Below, piece after piece: positions 37,922 to 48,239 of a DNA stretch of 64,000 nucleotides. The position numbers were made by a program, and so were the translations under genes. The stretch covers positions 3,188,001 to 3,252,000 of the forward strand of contig NZ_CP129968.2 in NCBI RefSeq assembly GCF_030503875.2, written 5' to 3'. The stretch comes from Marivirga arenosa. Its GTDB lineage: Bacteria; Bacteroidota; Bacteroidia; Cytophagales; Cyclobacteriaceae. How positions within the stretch are numbered: the first letter of the stretch is position 1; every line of letters starts with the position of its first letter. The notes under the pieces are model-generated. The model was not told the origin of the DNA. It worked only from the letters and a program-made list of their open reading frames with translations, and did no database searches.

Positions 37922-39496
37922 ATGATAGAGAAAGAAGTAGTTTTAAAGCCAGAAGAGGCTTTCAACGAAGAAGTTGTATTATCAACTATAAAAAATAAGT
38001 TACAACTTAAAGACTCACAATACTTCAGAATAGCAAAAAGGTCAATTGATGCTAGATCAAAAGAAGTTAAGGTAAGAGTAAAAGTTGAAATCAATAATGA
38101 TACTCCTTTAGCAGATAGAATAAACTATAAAATATCTGACTTACCTAAAGTTCATGAAGCCAAACAAACTGCAATTATTATTGGTGCAGGTCCGGCAGGA
38201 TTATTTGCAGCACTTAGATTTATTGAATTAGGCTGGAAGCCTGTCATATTAGAGAGAGGAAAAGATGTTCGTTCCAGAAGAAGAGATTTGGCAGATATTA
38301 ACAAAAAACATATTGTAAATTCTGAAAGTAATTATTGCTTTGGAGAAGGTGGTGCTGGCACCTATTCTGATGGAAAACTCTACACTCGCTCAAAGAAAAG
38401 AGGCGATATTTATAGAATTCTGGAAATTTTGGTTGCTCATGGTGCCAAAGAAGACATCATGATTGATGCGCATCCCCATATCGGCACTAATAAACTTCCA
38501 AAAATCATCCAAAGTATACGTGATAGTATAATTGAACATGGTGGTGAAGTACATTTTAACACCAAAGTAACTAGCTTTCAAGTAGAAAATAACGAGTTAA
38601 AAGGAGTAAAAGCTAATGATAAAAATTATATAGCGGATGCTTATATCTTAGCAACAGGTCATTCAGCCCGAGATATATTCCACCTGCTACATGAAAGTAA
38701 TATTTTAATTGAAGCTAAGCCTTTTGCTTTAGGGGTTCGAGTGGAACATCCTCAACGGATAATTGATCAAATTCAATATAAATGTGATGATAGAGGAGAA
38801 TACCTACCTGCCTCATCTTATGCATTAGTACATCAAACCTATTTTAATGATAAAAAAAGAGGGGTATTCTCTTTTTGCATGTGTCCAGGTGGTTTTATTG
38901 TTCCAGCAGCCACCGAAAGTGGAGAAATAGTGGTAAATGGAATGAGTCCATCAAGAAGAGATTCGAAATATGCTAATTCAGGAATTGTTGTGGCAATTGA
39001 ACTGGAAGACATGCTTCAATTTGATGATAAGGGGCCTTTTAAAGGATTAGCATTACAAGAGAGCATTGAGCAGCAGGCTTGTAAAATTGCTGGAAATACT
39101 CAAGCTGCTCCAGCTCAACGACTAATTGATTTCACACAAGGAAAATTAAGTAAGGATTTACCTGACACTTCATATCAACCAGGTTTGGTATCCACTCGAA
39201 TGGATGAAGTTTTACCTCCATTTATTGCAGAAAGATTGAAAACAGCTTTCAAAGCTTTTGGAAAGAAGATGAAGGGGTATTTTACCAATGAAGCAATTAT
39301 TGTGGGGGTTGAAAGTAGAACTTCCTCCCCAATTCGTATCCCTAGAGAAAAAGAATCGTTAGAACATACGCAAACGAAAAGGCTCTTTCCTTGTGGTGAA
39401 GGTGCAGGCTATGCGGGTGGTATTGTTTCAGCTGCAATGGATGGTGAAAGATGTGCGGAAAGAGCTGTTGAATTATACAAAATTAAAAATGAGTAA
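37922..39496 (+). CDS. FAD-dependent oxidoreductase (COG2509-type dehydrogenase)
   Basis: The 524-residue protein has an N-terminal domain of about 85 residues, then the dinucleotide-binding motif IIIGAGPAGLFAALRFIE and an ERGKDVRSRRRD segment. FGEGGAGTYSDGKLYTR follows, which is characteristic of the COG2509 flavoprotein family. The C-terminal FAD contact is CGEGAGYAGGIVSAAMDGE. The substrate is not known for most members. The downstream CoA-binding gene overlaps its 3' end by 8 bases. Confidence 0.85.
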   Translation: MIEKEVVLKPEEAFNEEVVLSTIKNKLQLKDSQYFRIAKRSIDARSKEVKVRVKVEINNDTPLADRINYKISDLPKVHEAKQTAIIIGAGPAGLFAALRFIELGWKPVILERGKDVRSRRRDLADINKKHIVNSESNYCFGEGGAGTYSDGKLYTRSKKRGDIYRILEILVAHGAKEDIMIDAHPHIGTNKLPKIIQSIRDSIIEHGGEVHFNTKVTSFQVENNELKGVKANDKNYIADAYILATGHSARDIFHLLHESNILIEAKPFALGVRVEHPQRIIDQIQYKCDDRGEYLPASSYALVHQTYFNDKKRGVFSFCMCPGGFIVPAATESGEIVVNGMSPSRRDSKYANSGIVVAIELEDMLQFDDKGPFKGLALQESIEQQACKIAGNTQAAPAQRLIDFTQGKLSKDLPDTSYQPGLVSTRMDEVLPPFIAERLKTAFKAFGKKMKGYFTNEAIIVGVESRTSSPIRIPREKESLEHTQTKRLFPCGEGAGYAGGIVSAAMDGERCAERAVELYKIKNE

Positions 39497-39857
39497 AAAA
39501 ACAGTTATAATAGGAGCTACTCCAAATCCTTCAAGGTATGCTTATTTTGCTGCCGATAGATTATCCAATGCAGGACATGAATTTGTACCTGTTGGCATAA
39601 AAAAAGGAGAGGTATTTGGAGAAGAAATTCAAGATATTAGAAAATCACCTGAGGTTAAGGATGTGGATACCATCACACTCTATCTGGGAGCTCGACATCA
39701 ACCAGAATATTATGATTATTTACTATCATTAAATCCTAAAAGAATCATTTTCAACCCAGGTACAGAAAATCCTGAACTTTCTAAAATGGCTCAAGAAAAA
39801 GGAATAGAAACTGAAAACGCCTGTACTTTAGTGATGTTAGGCAGTGGGATTTATTAG
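39489..39857 (+). CDS. CoA-binding domain protein, YccU-like
   Basis: The start at 39489 gives a 122-residue protein beginning MSKKTVIIGATPNPSRYAYF. A longer frame from 39393 would only add antisense-like codons inside the preceding gene. The Rossmann-like fold is seen in IGATPNPSRYAYFAADRL, FVPVGIKKGEVFGE, IFNPGTENPE and ENACTLVMLG. It binds CoA or a related nucleotide; the physiological role is unknown. It overlaps the FAD oxidoreductase gene by 8 bases and is probably translationally coupled to it. Confidence 0.85.
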   Translation: MSKKTVIIGATPNPSRYAYFAADRLSNAGHEFVPVGIKKGEVFGEEIQDIRKSPEVKDVDTITLYLGARHQPEYYDYLLSLNPKRIIFNPGTENPELSKMAQEKGIETENACTLVMLGSGIY

Positions 39858-40008
39858 TATTATTCAACGAAATATTTTTCAAAAAAGCAGTATATTAAGT
39901 TTTCAATAAATCTTTACAGAAAAATTAAACAATCATTAATAATGGTTTTTTAATAGCTTAACAGCTTAAGCTAATTTCGATTTTATCTTCGTAGAAAATT
40001 AACTATAA

Positions 40009-42207
40009 ATGAAGATAAGAGATCTAGCTATCCGTAAAAAATTCATACTAGCATTTTCAATATTATTAATCGTAATGCTCTCAGGGGCATGTATTTTAGC
40101 CCTGCTATGGTCTCAAATCAATAATTATCAGAAAGTAAAATCTGATATGGCTGAAATCATGATGAAATTTGATAAAGCCCAGAAAATTGAGCAAGACTTT
40201 CTGATTTTCGGTTGGAAAGATCCAGATTTTTTAAATAATGGAAAAAGTAAGTTCACTCTAGATTTTTTCACTCAATTAGACTTAGTAGAGCAAGAAATAC
40301 AATCTAAAATCTCTTCCGATTTTATAAATGATAGAAGTCTTAGTCAGGATTTTCATTCCATATTAACTTCTGCCAAAAGCTACCGCAGTTCTTTTGACGA
40401 GCTGCGAAAATTACTTTTGAAAAGAGGATTTAGAGATCATGGACTTGAAGGTGAAATGAGAACCTTTGTGCATGAGGTTCAAGAATGCATTTCTGCAGAG
40501 GAAAAAGTGTTTGCATTTAGTTTAAGAAGACATGAGAAAGATTTCGCTTTGAGGAAAGATATGGGCTATGTAGATAAACTACATAATACCACAGATGAAT
40601 TTATTTCTTTTATTGAAAATGCAAAAACGGAAGAATTTCCTCATATGATAAATTCATACAAGAGGTCTACAATTAATGCTATTCGTGCCTACAGAAATCA
40701 TTTCGACAAAATAGTTCAGACTGAAATTGAAATTGGCTTAAATGAGAGATCAGGTCAATTTTTAGAGTTAAATAGGTATAAGAACCAAACAGAACCGCAG
40801 ATATCATTATTATACAGTAAAATCAACTCTAAATATCAAGAGATAAACCAAAAAGCATTTTATGTAGTAATTAGCACATTTATAATCCTATTAGTTACTA
40901 TCGCACTATTAGTTTTTTATTTACGAAAAACTGTATCTAAACCTATCATAAAGTTGGATAACATTACAAAAAAAGTGCTTTCAGGTGATAGTAATGTTAG
41001 TAAAGAACTTAATCACCAGTCAGTTGATGAAATTGGAAGTCTATATAGAAACTTTCACCAAATGCTTGAAAATCTTGAAGAAAATCTTCATCTGATAAAA
41101 GAAAAAAATCAGTCTTTAGAAAAGAAGAATACAGAAGATCTAAAGCAAAATTGGATCATAAATGGATTGAGTCATATTAGCGATTTAATGAAATCAAGTC
41201 AATCTGACTTAAAAGATTTTTCTTACAAAATAATAAGTGAGGTAGTAAAATATATTAATGCTAATCAAGGAGCCTTCTTTATTCTAAATGATTCAAATGA
41301 CCATAAAGAAGCCTTTATGGAATTGATAGGCTCATATGCCTTCGACCGTAGAAAATATATAAAAAAAGAAATCAATAAAGGTCAAGGGCTTGTAGGGCAA
41401 AGCTGGCTTGAAGGTGATATACTATATTTAACTGAAGTTCCTACAGGATATGTTAACATCACGTCAGGCTTGGGAGAAGCACCTCCCCGATCTATTATAA
41501 TTGTACCTTTAAAAACAGAAAACCAAATTCTTGGTGTATTAGAAATCGCCTCTTTCAAAGCTTTGGAAAAACACGAAAAAACCTTTTTAAAGGAACTTTC
41601 TTTGAGATTAGGGGCAGTTATTGAGTCGATTAAAATGCAAGAAAAAACGAATTATTTACTTAAGAATTCTCAAGAAATGACTCAACAATTAAGGTCACAA
41701 GAAGAGGAAATGAGACAGAATATGGAGGAATTGCAGGCTACTCAAGAAGAAATGAGTAGAAATGAAAAAACTTTGCACCATAAAATTAACTTCAAAAATC
41801 TTCAAATTGATATGATGGACGGGTTACTTGGTAAAGTTTATGAAGGCGTATTATTTTTTGATCATAATTTTAGAATTATATCTAGCAATAATTACGTTTT
41901 AAAAACCCTTTCATATTCAGAGGCAGATTTAAGTGGTAATCATCCTGATTTAATTCTAAAGTCGTCCATTGAAAAAGAAATTGAATCACTCTATAATGAC
42001 CCTTCTTTTATTTTGACAGGTGTATCTGAAAGAAAAGAAAGTAAAATAATGGATAAATATGGCAGTTCTTATGATTGCAGGTATGTACTGACTAAGGTTG
42101 AATACAATCAAAAGATTTATTACTCTTTACTATTCAATAAAACTGAAGCTGAGTTTGGGAAAAAAGTCTTAAAACACCTGTTTCAAACAAAAAAAGTAAA
42201 TATTTAG
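40009..42207 (+). CDS. Membrane sensor protein: helical periplasmic domain, HAMP, GAF, coiled coil and PAS-like domain
   Basis: The 732-residue protein has TM1 at about 12-34, a helical extracytoplasmic domain to about 283 and TM2 at about 284-306. A HAMP domain follows (VSKPIIKLDNITKKVLSGD), then a GAF domain at about 390-545 containing INKGQGLVGQSW and APPRSIIIVPLKTENQILGV. The coiled coil that follows has LRSQEEEMRQNMEELQATQE, and the C-terminus is PAS-like (GVLFFDHNFRIISSNNYVL). No histidine kinase, cyclase or methyl-accepting hairpin is present, so the output must pass to a separate protein. A perfect terminator overlaps its stop codon. Confidence 0.8.
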   Translation: MKIRDLAIRKKFILAFSILLIVMLSGACILALLWSQINNYQKVKSDMAEIMMKFDKAQKIEQDFLIFGWKDPDFLNNGKSKFTLDFFTQLDLVEQEIQSKISSDFINDRSLSQDFHSILTSAKSYRSSFDELRKLLLKRGFRDHGLEGEMRTFVHEVQECISAEEKVFAFSLRRHEKDFALRKDMGYVDKLHNTTDEFISFIENAKTEEFPHMINSYKRSTINAIRAYRNHFDKIVQTEIEIGLNERSGQFLELNRYKNQTEPQISLLYSKINSKYQEINQKAFYVVISTFIILLVTIALLVFYLRKTVSKPIIKLDNITKKVLSGDSNVSKELNHQSVDEIGSLYRNFHQMLENLEENLHLIKEKNQSLEKKNTEDLKQNWIINGLSHISDLMKSSQSDLKDFSYKIISEVVKYINANQGAFFILNDSNDHKEAFMELIGSYAFDRRKYIKKEINKGQGLVGQSWLEGDILYLTEVPTGYVNITSGLGEAPPRSIIIVPLKTENQILGVLEIASFKALEKHEKTFLKELSLRLGAVIESIKMQEKTNYLLKNSQEMTQQLRSQEEEMRQNMEELQATQEEMSRNEKTLHHKINFKNLQIDMMDGLLGKVYEGVLFFDHNFRIISSNNYVLKTLSYSEADLSGNHPDLILKSSIEKEIESLYNDPSFILTGVSERKESKIMDKYGSSYDCRYVLTKVEYNQKIYYSLLFNKTEAEFGKKVLKHLFQTKKVNI

Positions 42208-42233
42208 AAAGGCTAGATAACACTAGCCTTTCT
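42206..42233. terminator. Bidirectional terminator between the HAMP-GAF gene and hisB
   Basis: An 11-bp perfect stem (AGAAAGGCTAG and CTAGCCTTTCT) closes the loop ATAACA. It begins at the stop codon of the plus-strand gene and ends 7 bases before the hisB stop. T-rich sequence follows on the plus strand, and on the minus strand after a short gap. Confidence 0.75.
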
Positions 42234-42239
42234 TCTCTT

Positions 42240-43337
42240 TTATAATGCACCTTTTGTGGAAGGAAGATCATTCAATCTGCTTTCATCACGGCTGACTGCC
42301 ATTTTTATAGCTCTGGCCCAGCCTTTGAATATGGCTTCAATCTTATGGTGCTCATTATCCCCGCTGACCTTAATATCTAAATTACATTGAGATGAATCAG
42401 AGAATGATTTAAAGAAATGGAAAAACATTTCAGTAGGCATGTCCCCTACCATTTCTCTCTTGAATTCCGCATCCCAATTTATCCAAGGCCTTCCACCGAA
42501 ATCAATTGCTACTTGAGCTAAAGCATCATCCATAGGTAATAAAAAACCATATCTATATATTCCTTTTTTATTGCCCAATGCTTGTTTGAATGCCTCTCCT
42601 AATGCTAAAGCCGTATCTTCTATAGTATGGTGCTCATCAACTTCTAAATCACCATCAACTTGAATACTTAAATCTAATCCACCATGCTTACCTAACTGAT
42701 CGAGCATATGGTCAAAAAACTTTAAGCCAGTTGAATTATTGGCATTTCCACTTCCATCAAGATTCAATTCAATCTTAATATCCGTTTCATTCGTCTTACG
42801 ATTTATATTGGCAGTGCGAGCAGGCTTAACTAAATATTCAGCAATCTGTCTCCAATCTTGAGTTGAAAAAGTAGCTTCCTTTAAATCTTCTCCAATAAAA
42901 ATAGACTTCGCTCCCAAGTTTTCCGCTAATTGAACATCCGTCTTCCTGTCACCAATCACAAAACTATTTGCCAAATCATACTCCTCAGAAAAGTATTTTT
43001 TCAAAAGGCCCGTCCCTGGTTTACGGGTATCTTTTCCCTCTTCTTCAAAGGTTCTATCAATATGTTGCTCTGCAAAAGTAATCCCCTCAATTTCTAATTG
43101 CTTTAACATTTTATTATGAGCTGGCCAGAAGGTATCTTCTGGATATGAATCAGTTCCTAAACCATCTTGATTTGTAACCATTACCAATTCATAATCAGAG
43201 TTTTGAGCTATGAATTGCAATGCACTTATGGCATAGGGTAAAAACTCTAACTTTTCGAGTGAATCAACCTGAAAATCAATCGGTGGTTCTTGTATAATTG
43301 TTCCGTCTCTATCTATGAATAATACTTTCTTTTTCAT
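42240..43337 (-). CDS. hisB: Bifunctional histidinol-phosphatase / imidazoleglycerol-phosphate dehydratase
   Basis: The 365-residue fusion protein begins with a HAD-type histidinol-phosphatase ([13 protein letters not shown] at the N-terminus, [20 protein letters not shown] later). It ends with imidazoleglycerol-phosphate dehydratase from about residue 175 ([31 protein letters not shown], the Mn-binding histidine motifs). It catalyses steps 7 and 9 of histidine synthesis. The usual his neighbours are absent on both sides. It has its own -7 box at 43357-43364. Confidence 0.96.
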   Translation of the reverse strand: MKKKVLFIDRDGTIIQEPPIDFQVDSLEKLEFLPYAISALQFIAQNSDYELVMVTNQDGLGTDSYPEDTFWPAHNKMLKQLEIEGITFAEQHIDRTFEEEGKDTRKPGTGLLKKYFSEEYDLANSFVIGDRKTDVQLAENLGAKSIFIGEDLKEATFSTQDWRQIAEYLVKPARTANINRKTNETDIKIELNLDGSGNANNSTGLKFFDHMLDQLGKHGGLDLSIQVDGDLEVDEHHTIEDTALALGEAFKQALGNKKGIYRYGFLLPMDDALAQVAIDFGGRPWINWDAEFKREMVGDMPTEMFFHFFKSFSDSSQCNLDIKVSGDNEHHKIEAIFKGWARAIKMAVSRDESRLNDLPSTKGAL

Positions 43338-43356
43338 CGGCTATAATTTGAAAGCC

Positions 43357-43364
43357 CAAAATTA
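43357..43364 (-). promoter_or_regulatory. Promoter -7 box for hisB
   Basis: The minus strand reads TAATTTTG, an exact TAnnTTTG, 19 bases before the hisB ATG and in the same CCCTAATTTTGGG context as the lgt box. Confidence 0.45.
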
Positions 43365-43399
43365 GGGATTCAACTTAAAATTAAAATCTTGATTGTGAA

Positions 43400-45565
43400 T
43401 TATACTTCTTCTTTCTCGCAAAACTCTAAATCGATAGTTCTTTTATCGATATCAGTCGCTTTTACTCTTACGGTCACAGGATCACCCAAGGTTATCATGC
43501 GCTTATTATTCTGACCAATTACACGGTAATTCTTTTCATCGAATTCATAGTAATCATCCGTCATATCAACCAAACGAACCATACCTTCGCATTTGGTTTC
43601 AATGATTTCTACAAATATCCCCCATTCGGTAACCCCTGTTACTAATCCATCGAAAGCTTTATCCTCAACAGAAGCCATGAATTCAACTTGCTTATACTTG
43701 ATAGAAGCACGCTCAGCATCAGATGCTCGTTTCTCCATTTCTGAAGAATGTAAACATTTGCTTTCATACTCTTCAGCATTTACTGACTTTCCTTCATCTA
43801 AATAATGTTGTAATAGTCTATGCACCATTACATCAGGATAACGTCTAATAGGAGAAGTAAAATGAGTATAATATTGAAAAGCTAATCCAAAATGAAATGA
43901 GTTTTTAGTAGTATATTTTGCCTTAGCCATTGATCGAATAGCTAAGCTTTCTAATACATTCTGCTCTGGTTTTCCTTGAATTTCATTCATTAATGAGTTC
44001 AATGATTTTGCAACCGCCTTTTCTTCAATTTCTAGTTCATGACCAAATCTTTTGGCAAACATAGAAAAGGTAGAAAGCTTTTCTGGATCAGGATAATCGT
44101 GCTGACGATAAACAAAAGTCAATTTTTGATCTCCTTTTTTCTGGGTAGCGACAAACTCCGCCACTTTTCTATTGGCTAACAGCATATATTCCTCCACCAA
44201 TTTATGGGCGTCCTTCCTAACTTTTGGAATAACTCCCAATGGCTTTCCATTTTCATCTAACTTGAATTTCACTTCAACTGATTCAAATGCTATGGCCCCG
44301 TGCTTAAATCGGGTTTCCTTAAGCTTTTTCGCAATATTATTTAGAGTAGTAAGTTCTTCAGCATGATCACCAACTCCAGTTTCAATAACTGCTTGCGCCT
44401 CCTCATAAGTAAACCTTCTGTCAGAATGAGTCACAGTTCTCCCAAACCATTGATTATGAATCCCTCCTTTTTGATCTAATTCAAAAACGGCAGAAAAAGT
44501 AAATTTATCTTCATTTGGTCGAAGTGAACACAGTCCGTTTGATAATCTTTCCGGTAGCATTGGAATGGTTCTATCCACTAAGTAAACCGAAGTGGCTCTG
44601 TGGAATGCTTCTTCTTCTAATAATGTCCCGGGTTGAACATAATACGTAACATCCGCTATGTGGATACCGATCTCATAATTACCATTCTTTAGTTTCTTGA
44701 AGGAGATGGCATCATCAAAATCTTTTGCATTCTCAGGATCGATAGTGAAAGTCGTAGTTTCACGCATATCCCTTCTTTTAGAAATTTCTTTATCTGGCAT
44801 TTTATCACTGATCTGCTCTGATTCTTTGATAACTGCTTCTGGAAATTCCATTGGCAGTTCAAATTCCGCCATTATTGAGTGAATCTCAGCCTCATTTTCT
44901 CCAGCCGGTCCTAAAACTTTCACAACTTTAGCTTCAGGCTTTCTATCCTGCCCACCCCAGCTAGTAATTTCAGCAATCACTTTATCTTGGTGTTTAGCAC
45001 CTCCAAGTTTATCATGTAGGATAAAGAAATCAGTGTGGATATAGCGACTGTCAGGAATCATAAATGCATAGCGAACAGACTTGTCTATTCTACCTACAAA
45101 TTTAGTTTTAGCTCTTTCCACTATTTCAATTACTTTTCCTTCTTCCCTACCATCTCTGTTTTTCTTAATGACTACGACTTTGACTGTATCATTATGCAAA
45201 GCGCCTTTCAGATTATCAGTTTTAACAATGATATCGTCTTCTCGCTCAGCAGATATTATATAAGCTAATCTAGGATTAACATGATCAACTTTTCCAATTA
45301 TAAATTCAGGCTCCTTGTTCGAAACATAACTCGCGCGGGAAGCTTTTTCAATTTTCCCTTCGTTTAATAATTCTATTAAAACCTTATCTATTAATCTTTT
45401 AGCCTCAGCAGTATTGCTTCCTATAGCTTTGGCAATATTTCTTACTGTATACGATTTATGAAGATTAAAATCCAATATTTGCTGAACTTCATTTTTAAGT
45501 TCTGGTATACTCTTTATTGGCTTTTTAACCCTTTTAGGTCCTTTTTTATTTCTTTTTTTACTCAT
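43400..45565 (-). CDS. rnr: Ribonuclease R
   Basis: The 721-residue protein has an N-terminal winged-helix and cold-shock region, a central RNB exonuclease domain and a C-terminal S1 domain. The RNB core includes TIDPENAKDFDDAISFKKL with the metal-binding aspartates, LPERLSNGLCSLRPNEDK and HFTSPIRRYPDVMVHRLL. The S1 domain has GLVTGVTEWGIFVEI. The N-terminus is very basic. It degrades structured RNA 3' to 5'. Confidence 0.96.
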   Translation of the reverse strand: MSKKRNKKGPKRVKKPIKSIPELKNEVQQILDFNLHKSYTVRNIAKAIGSNTAEAKRLIDKVLIELLNEGKIEKASRASYVSNKEPEFIIGKVDHVNPRLAYIISAEREDDIIVKTDNLKGALHNDTVKVVVIKKNRDGREEGKVIEIVERAKTKFVGRIDKSVRYAFMIPDSRYIHTDFFILHDKLGGAKHQDKVIAEITSWGGQDRKPEAKVVKVLGPAGENEAEIHSIMAEFELPMEFPEAVIKESEQISDKMPDKEISKRRDMRETTTFTIDPENAKDFDDAISFKKLKNGNYEIGIHIADVTYYVQPGTLLEEEAFHRATSVYLVDRTIPMLPERLSNGLCSLRPNEDKFTFSAVFELDQKGGIHNQWFGRTVTHSDRRFTYEEAQAVIETGVGDHAEELTTLNNIAKKLKETRFKHGAIAFESVEVKFKLDENGKPLGVIPKVRKDAHKLVEEYMLLANRKVAEFVATQKKGDQKLTFVYRQHDYPDPEKLSTFSMFAKRFGHELEIEEKAVAKSLNSLMNEIQGKPEQNVLESLAIRSMAKAKYTTKNSFHFGLAFQYYTHFTSPIRRYPDVMVHRLLQHYLDEGKSVNAEEYESKCLHSSEMEKRASDAERASIKYKQVEFMASVEDKAFDGLVTGVTEWGIFVEIIETKCEGMVRLVDMTDDYYEFDEKNYRVIGQNNKRMITLGDPVTVRVKATDIDKRTIDLEFCEKEEV

Positions 45566-45631
45566 ATTTAAATTTAAAATATTTAGCTCAGGATTAGATT
45601 AAGCCATTGTGAAGGAATTAATATAATTCAA

Positions 45632-46330
45632 TCATCCTGAAACTTTAGTGATTTGCTCTTTTTCCAAGATAGGCTGCCCTTTTAACTTAAGGTACAATTG
45701 AGAAGTGAGCAATACATCTTTTTCACAATATTCGGCAATTCTATTTAAATCACCATCTTTATAATAAACTTCATATACTTGGCTTCCATCAATATCATCT
45801 TTGCTTGTTGGCAAATCAAATATATGGGCCAATAAATCTAACTTAGTGTAATTTTTTCGATCTCCAAACTTCCACAACTCAAGTGTATCTAAAAAAGGAG
45901 TTTGCCATGGTTTCATGGATGCAACGTCTAAAATAGAGGGAAGTTTTAATCCATTTATTAATATCCTTCTACAAATATAAGGAATATCAAACTCTTTGAT
46001 ATTATGACCGCAAATTAAAGAGTCAGAGTTATCCACTTTATGTAATACTTGAATTAGTGCTTCTAGAAGCTCTTTTTCATTATGGTTCTTAAGAGTTAAA
46101 AGTCTTAAGGTTCGGTTATCATCTTCTCCATACATCCAGCCCATTGATATTACAATTATTTTTCCAAATTCAGCATATATCCCTGCTCTTTCATACAGCC
46201 CTTCCGCTGTTTCTTTTTCTTTAGCAAAAAATGATGATTTGTGTTGCCATAACTGCTTTTCTCTTTCACTTAATGCGTTATAATTTGGCGACTGCGGAAT
46301 TGTCTCGATATCAATAAATAGTATTGCCAT
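45632..46330 (-). CDS. Predicted 3'-5' exonuclease (DnaQ/RNase H-like superfamily)
   Basis: I start at the ATG at 46330, giving 232 residues that begin MAILFIDIETIPQSP, with the exonuclease DxE motif (Asp and Glu in FIDIETI). An upstream ATG at 46408 adds 26 unrelated residues. Motif II is CGHNIKEFDIPYICRR, and motif III is near EYCEKDVLLTSQLYLKL. This is the pattern of the predicted 3'-5' exonucleases sometimes misannotated as polysaccharide biosynthesis proteins. The substrate, DNA or RNA, is not clear. Confidence 0.85.
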   Translation of the reverse strand: MAILFIDIETIPQSPNYNALSEREKQLWQHKSSFFAKEKETAEGLYERAGIYAEFGKIIVISMGWMYGEDDNRTLRLLTLKNHNEKELLEALIQVLHKVDNSDSLICGHNIKEFDIPYICRRILINGLKLPSILDVASMKPWQTPFLDTLELWKFGDRKNYTKLDLLAHIFDLPTSKDDIDGSQVYEVYYKDGDLNRIAEYCEKDVLLTSQLYLKLKGQPILEKEQITKVSG

Positions 46331-46529
46331 GATTATTATTTTAGGTTGAAAGCTATTTGAATTTATGCAAAATTTCCATCTATAAATAGTACATAGCTTC
46401 GAAAGCAAATATTTCGTCTTAAATAATCAATGTTTGTTCTATTAGTTCAATAGGAATACTTATTACCATCTAATACTTACATAGCTAAAACAAAAGTAAT
46501 CTAAAGTTATCTTTTTAATGGATAGGCTT

Positions 46530-46537
46530 TAACTTTG
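46530..46537 (+). promoter_or_regulatory. Promoter -7 box for pgi
   Basis: TAACTTTG matches TAnnTTTG exactly and lies 31 bases before the pgi ATG. A clear -33 TTTG is lacking. Confidence 0.45.
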
Positions 46538-46568
46538 CGGATTATTATTAGAAAAGAAATTATTTAGA

Positions 46569-48221
46569 ATGAAATATATATCACCTATTCAGACATCTAA
46601 TTGGAAAAAGCTAGATGAACATTTTCAAAATGTGAAAGATATTCATCTTAAGACTCTGTTTGAGCAGGAAAAAGGAAGATTTGAAAAATTCACCATCAAT
46701 ACAGAATCTTTATTTATAGATTATTCTAAAAATAAAATCAATTCAGTCACTTTAGATCTTTTACTTCAATTTGCAGAAGAGATGAAATTGAAAGAAGAGA
46801 TTGAAGTAATGTTTTCAGGAGATAAAATTAATCAAACTGAGAAGCGAGCTGTGCTTCATACTGCTTTAAGAAATTTCTCTGGTAAAGCTGTTTATGAATC
46901 AGGAAATGATATAATGCCTCTAGTTGAGAAGGTTAGAAAGCAAATGAAGGATTTTAGTAATAAAATTCATTCTGGTGAGTGGAAAGGATATACAGGTAAA
47001 GAAATTAAGCATATTGTGAATATTGGAATTGGTGGTTCAGACTTAGGGCCTGTAATGGTAACCGAAGCTTTGAAACCTTATAAAGTTGAGGATATTGAAA
47101 GTTATTTCGTGTCCAATGTTGATGCTACTCACATTGCTGAAGTTCTGAAGAAAATAGATCCTGAAACCACCTTATTTTTAATAGCATCAAAGACCTTCAC
47201 TACTCAGGAAACCATGACTAATGCACATACTGCTAGAAATTGGTTTCTTGAAAATGGAGGAAATGAACCTGATATTAAAAAACACTTTGTTGCATTAAGC
47301 ACCAATAAGGAAGGGGTTGAAAAGTTTGGTATTGATCCTGCCAATATGTTCGAATTCTGGGACTGGGTTGGCGGTAGATACTCACTTTGGTCAGCCATAG
47401 GTCTGTCTATTGCCTTAAATATTGGCTATGATAATTTTGAAGAACTCCTTAAAGGAGCTCACGAAATGGATAATCATTTCCAAAGCACGCCATTTGAAAA
47501 AAATGCCCCTGTAATTTTGGCACTAATCGGATTATGGTATAATAATTTCTTCAATGCAGAAACTGAAGCTATTTTACCATATGATCAATATCTACATAGA
47601 TTCGCTGCCTATTTCCAACAAGGAAATATGGAAAGTAATGGTAAATCAGTCGATAGAAATGGTAATCCAGTGAATTACCAAACAGGACCAATCGTTTGGG
47701 GTGAACCTGGAACGAATGGTCAGCATGCATTTTATCAATTGATTCATCAAGGTACCAAAATGATACCATGTGATTTTATTGCTCCGGCTAATTCTCATAA
47801 TCCTATCGGAGATCATCATCAAAAACTTTTAGCTAATTTCTTTGCACAAACAGAAGCTTTAATGAATGGAAAAACCGAGAAAGAAGCCAGAAAGGAATTA
47901 GAGAATAAAGGCTTGAGTTCTGATGAAATTGAGAAATTATTGCCGTTCAAAGTATTTAAAGGAGATAACCCAACCAACTCTATTTTATTAAAAAAGGTGA
48001 CACCTAAATCATTGGGTAGCCTAATTGCATTATATGAGCATAAAATATTTGTTCAAGGGATTTTATGGAATATATTTAGTTTTGATCAGTGGGGTGTTGA
48101 GCTAGGAAAACAATTAGCTGGACTTATTCTACCTGAATTAGATCATGACAACCCAGTAATTGGTCATGATGCTTCTACAAATGGGTTGATCAATGAATAC
48201 AAAAGAATGAAAGACAATTAA
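46569..48221 (+). CDS. pgi: Glucose-6-phosphate isomerase
   Basis: This is a 550-residue enzyme of the long (E. coli-type) phosphoglucose isomerase family. It has [47 protein letters not shown] with the catalytic Glu and His region, and [13 protein letters not shown] with the active-site Lys. It interconverts glucose-6-phosphate and fructose-6-phosphate. It is the branch point that feeds the downstream glucan cluster. The BaiN-like gene follows after 18 bases. Confidence 0.97.
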   Translation: MKYISPIQTSNWKKLDEHFQNVKDIHLKTLFEQEKGRFEKFTINTESLFIDYSKNKINSVTLDLLLQFAEEMKLKEEIEVMFSGDKINQTEKRAVLHTALRNFSGKAVYESGNDIMPLVEKVRKQMKDFSNKIHSGEWKGYTGKEIKHIVNIGIGGSDLGPVMVTEALKPYKVEDIESYFVSNVDATHIAEVLKKIDPETTLFLIASKTFTTQETMTNAHTARNWFLENGGNEPDIKKHFVALSTNKEGVEKFGIDPANMFEFWDWVGGRYSLWSAIGLSIALNIGYDNFEELLKGAHEMDNHFQSTPFEKNAPVILALIGLWYNNFFNAETEAILPYDQYLHRFAAYFQQGNMESNGKSVDRNGNPVNYQTGPIVWGEPGTNGQHAFYQLIHQGTKMIPCDFIAPANSHNPIGDHHQKLLANFFAQTEALMNGKTEKEARKELENKGLSSDEIEKLLPFKVFKGDNPTNSILLKKVTPKSLGSLIALYEHKIFVQGILWNIFSFDQWGVELGKQLAGLILPELDHDNPVIGHDASTNGLINEYKRMKDN

Positions 48222-48239
48222 GCGTAACCTTATTATTCA

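Noticed and set aside
39968..39977. AGCTTAAGCT palindrome upstream of the HAMP-GAF gene.
   Set aside because: Ten bases, AT-rich, and no second copy or promoter relation to support it.
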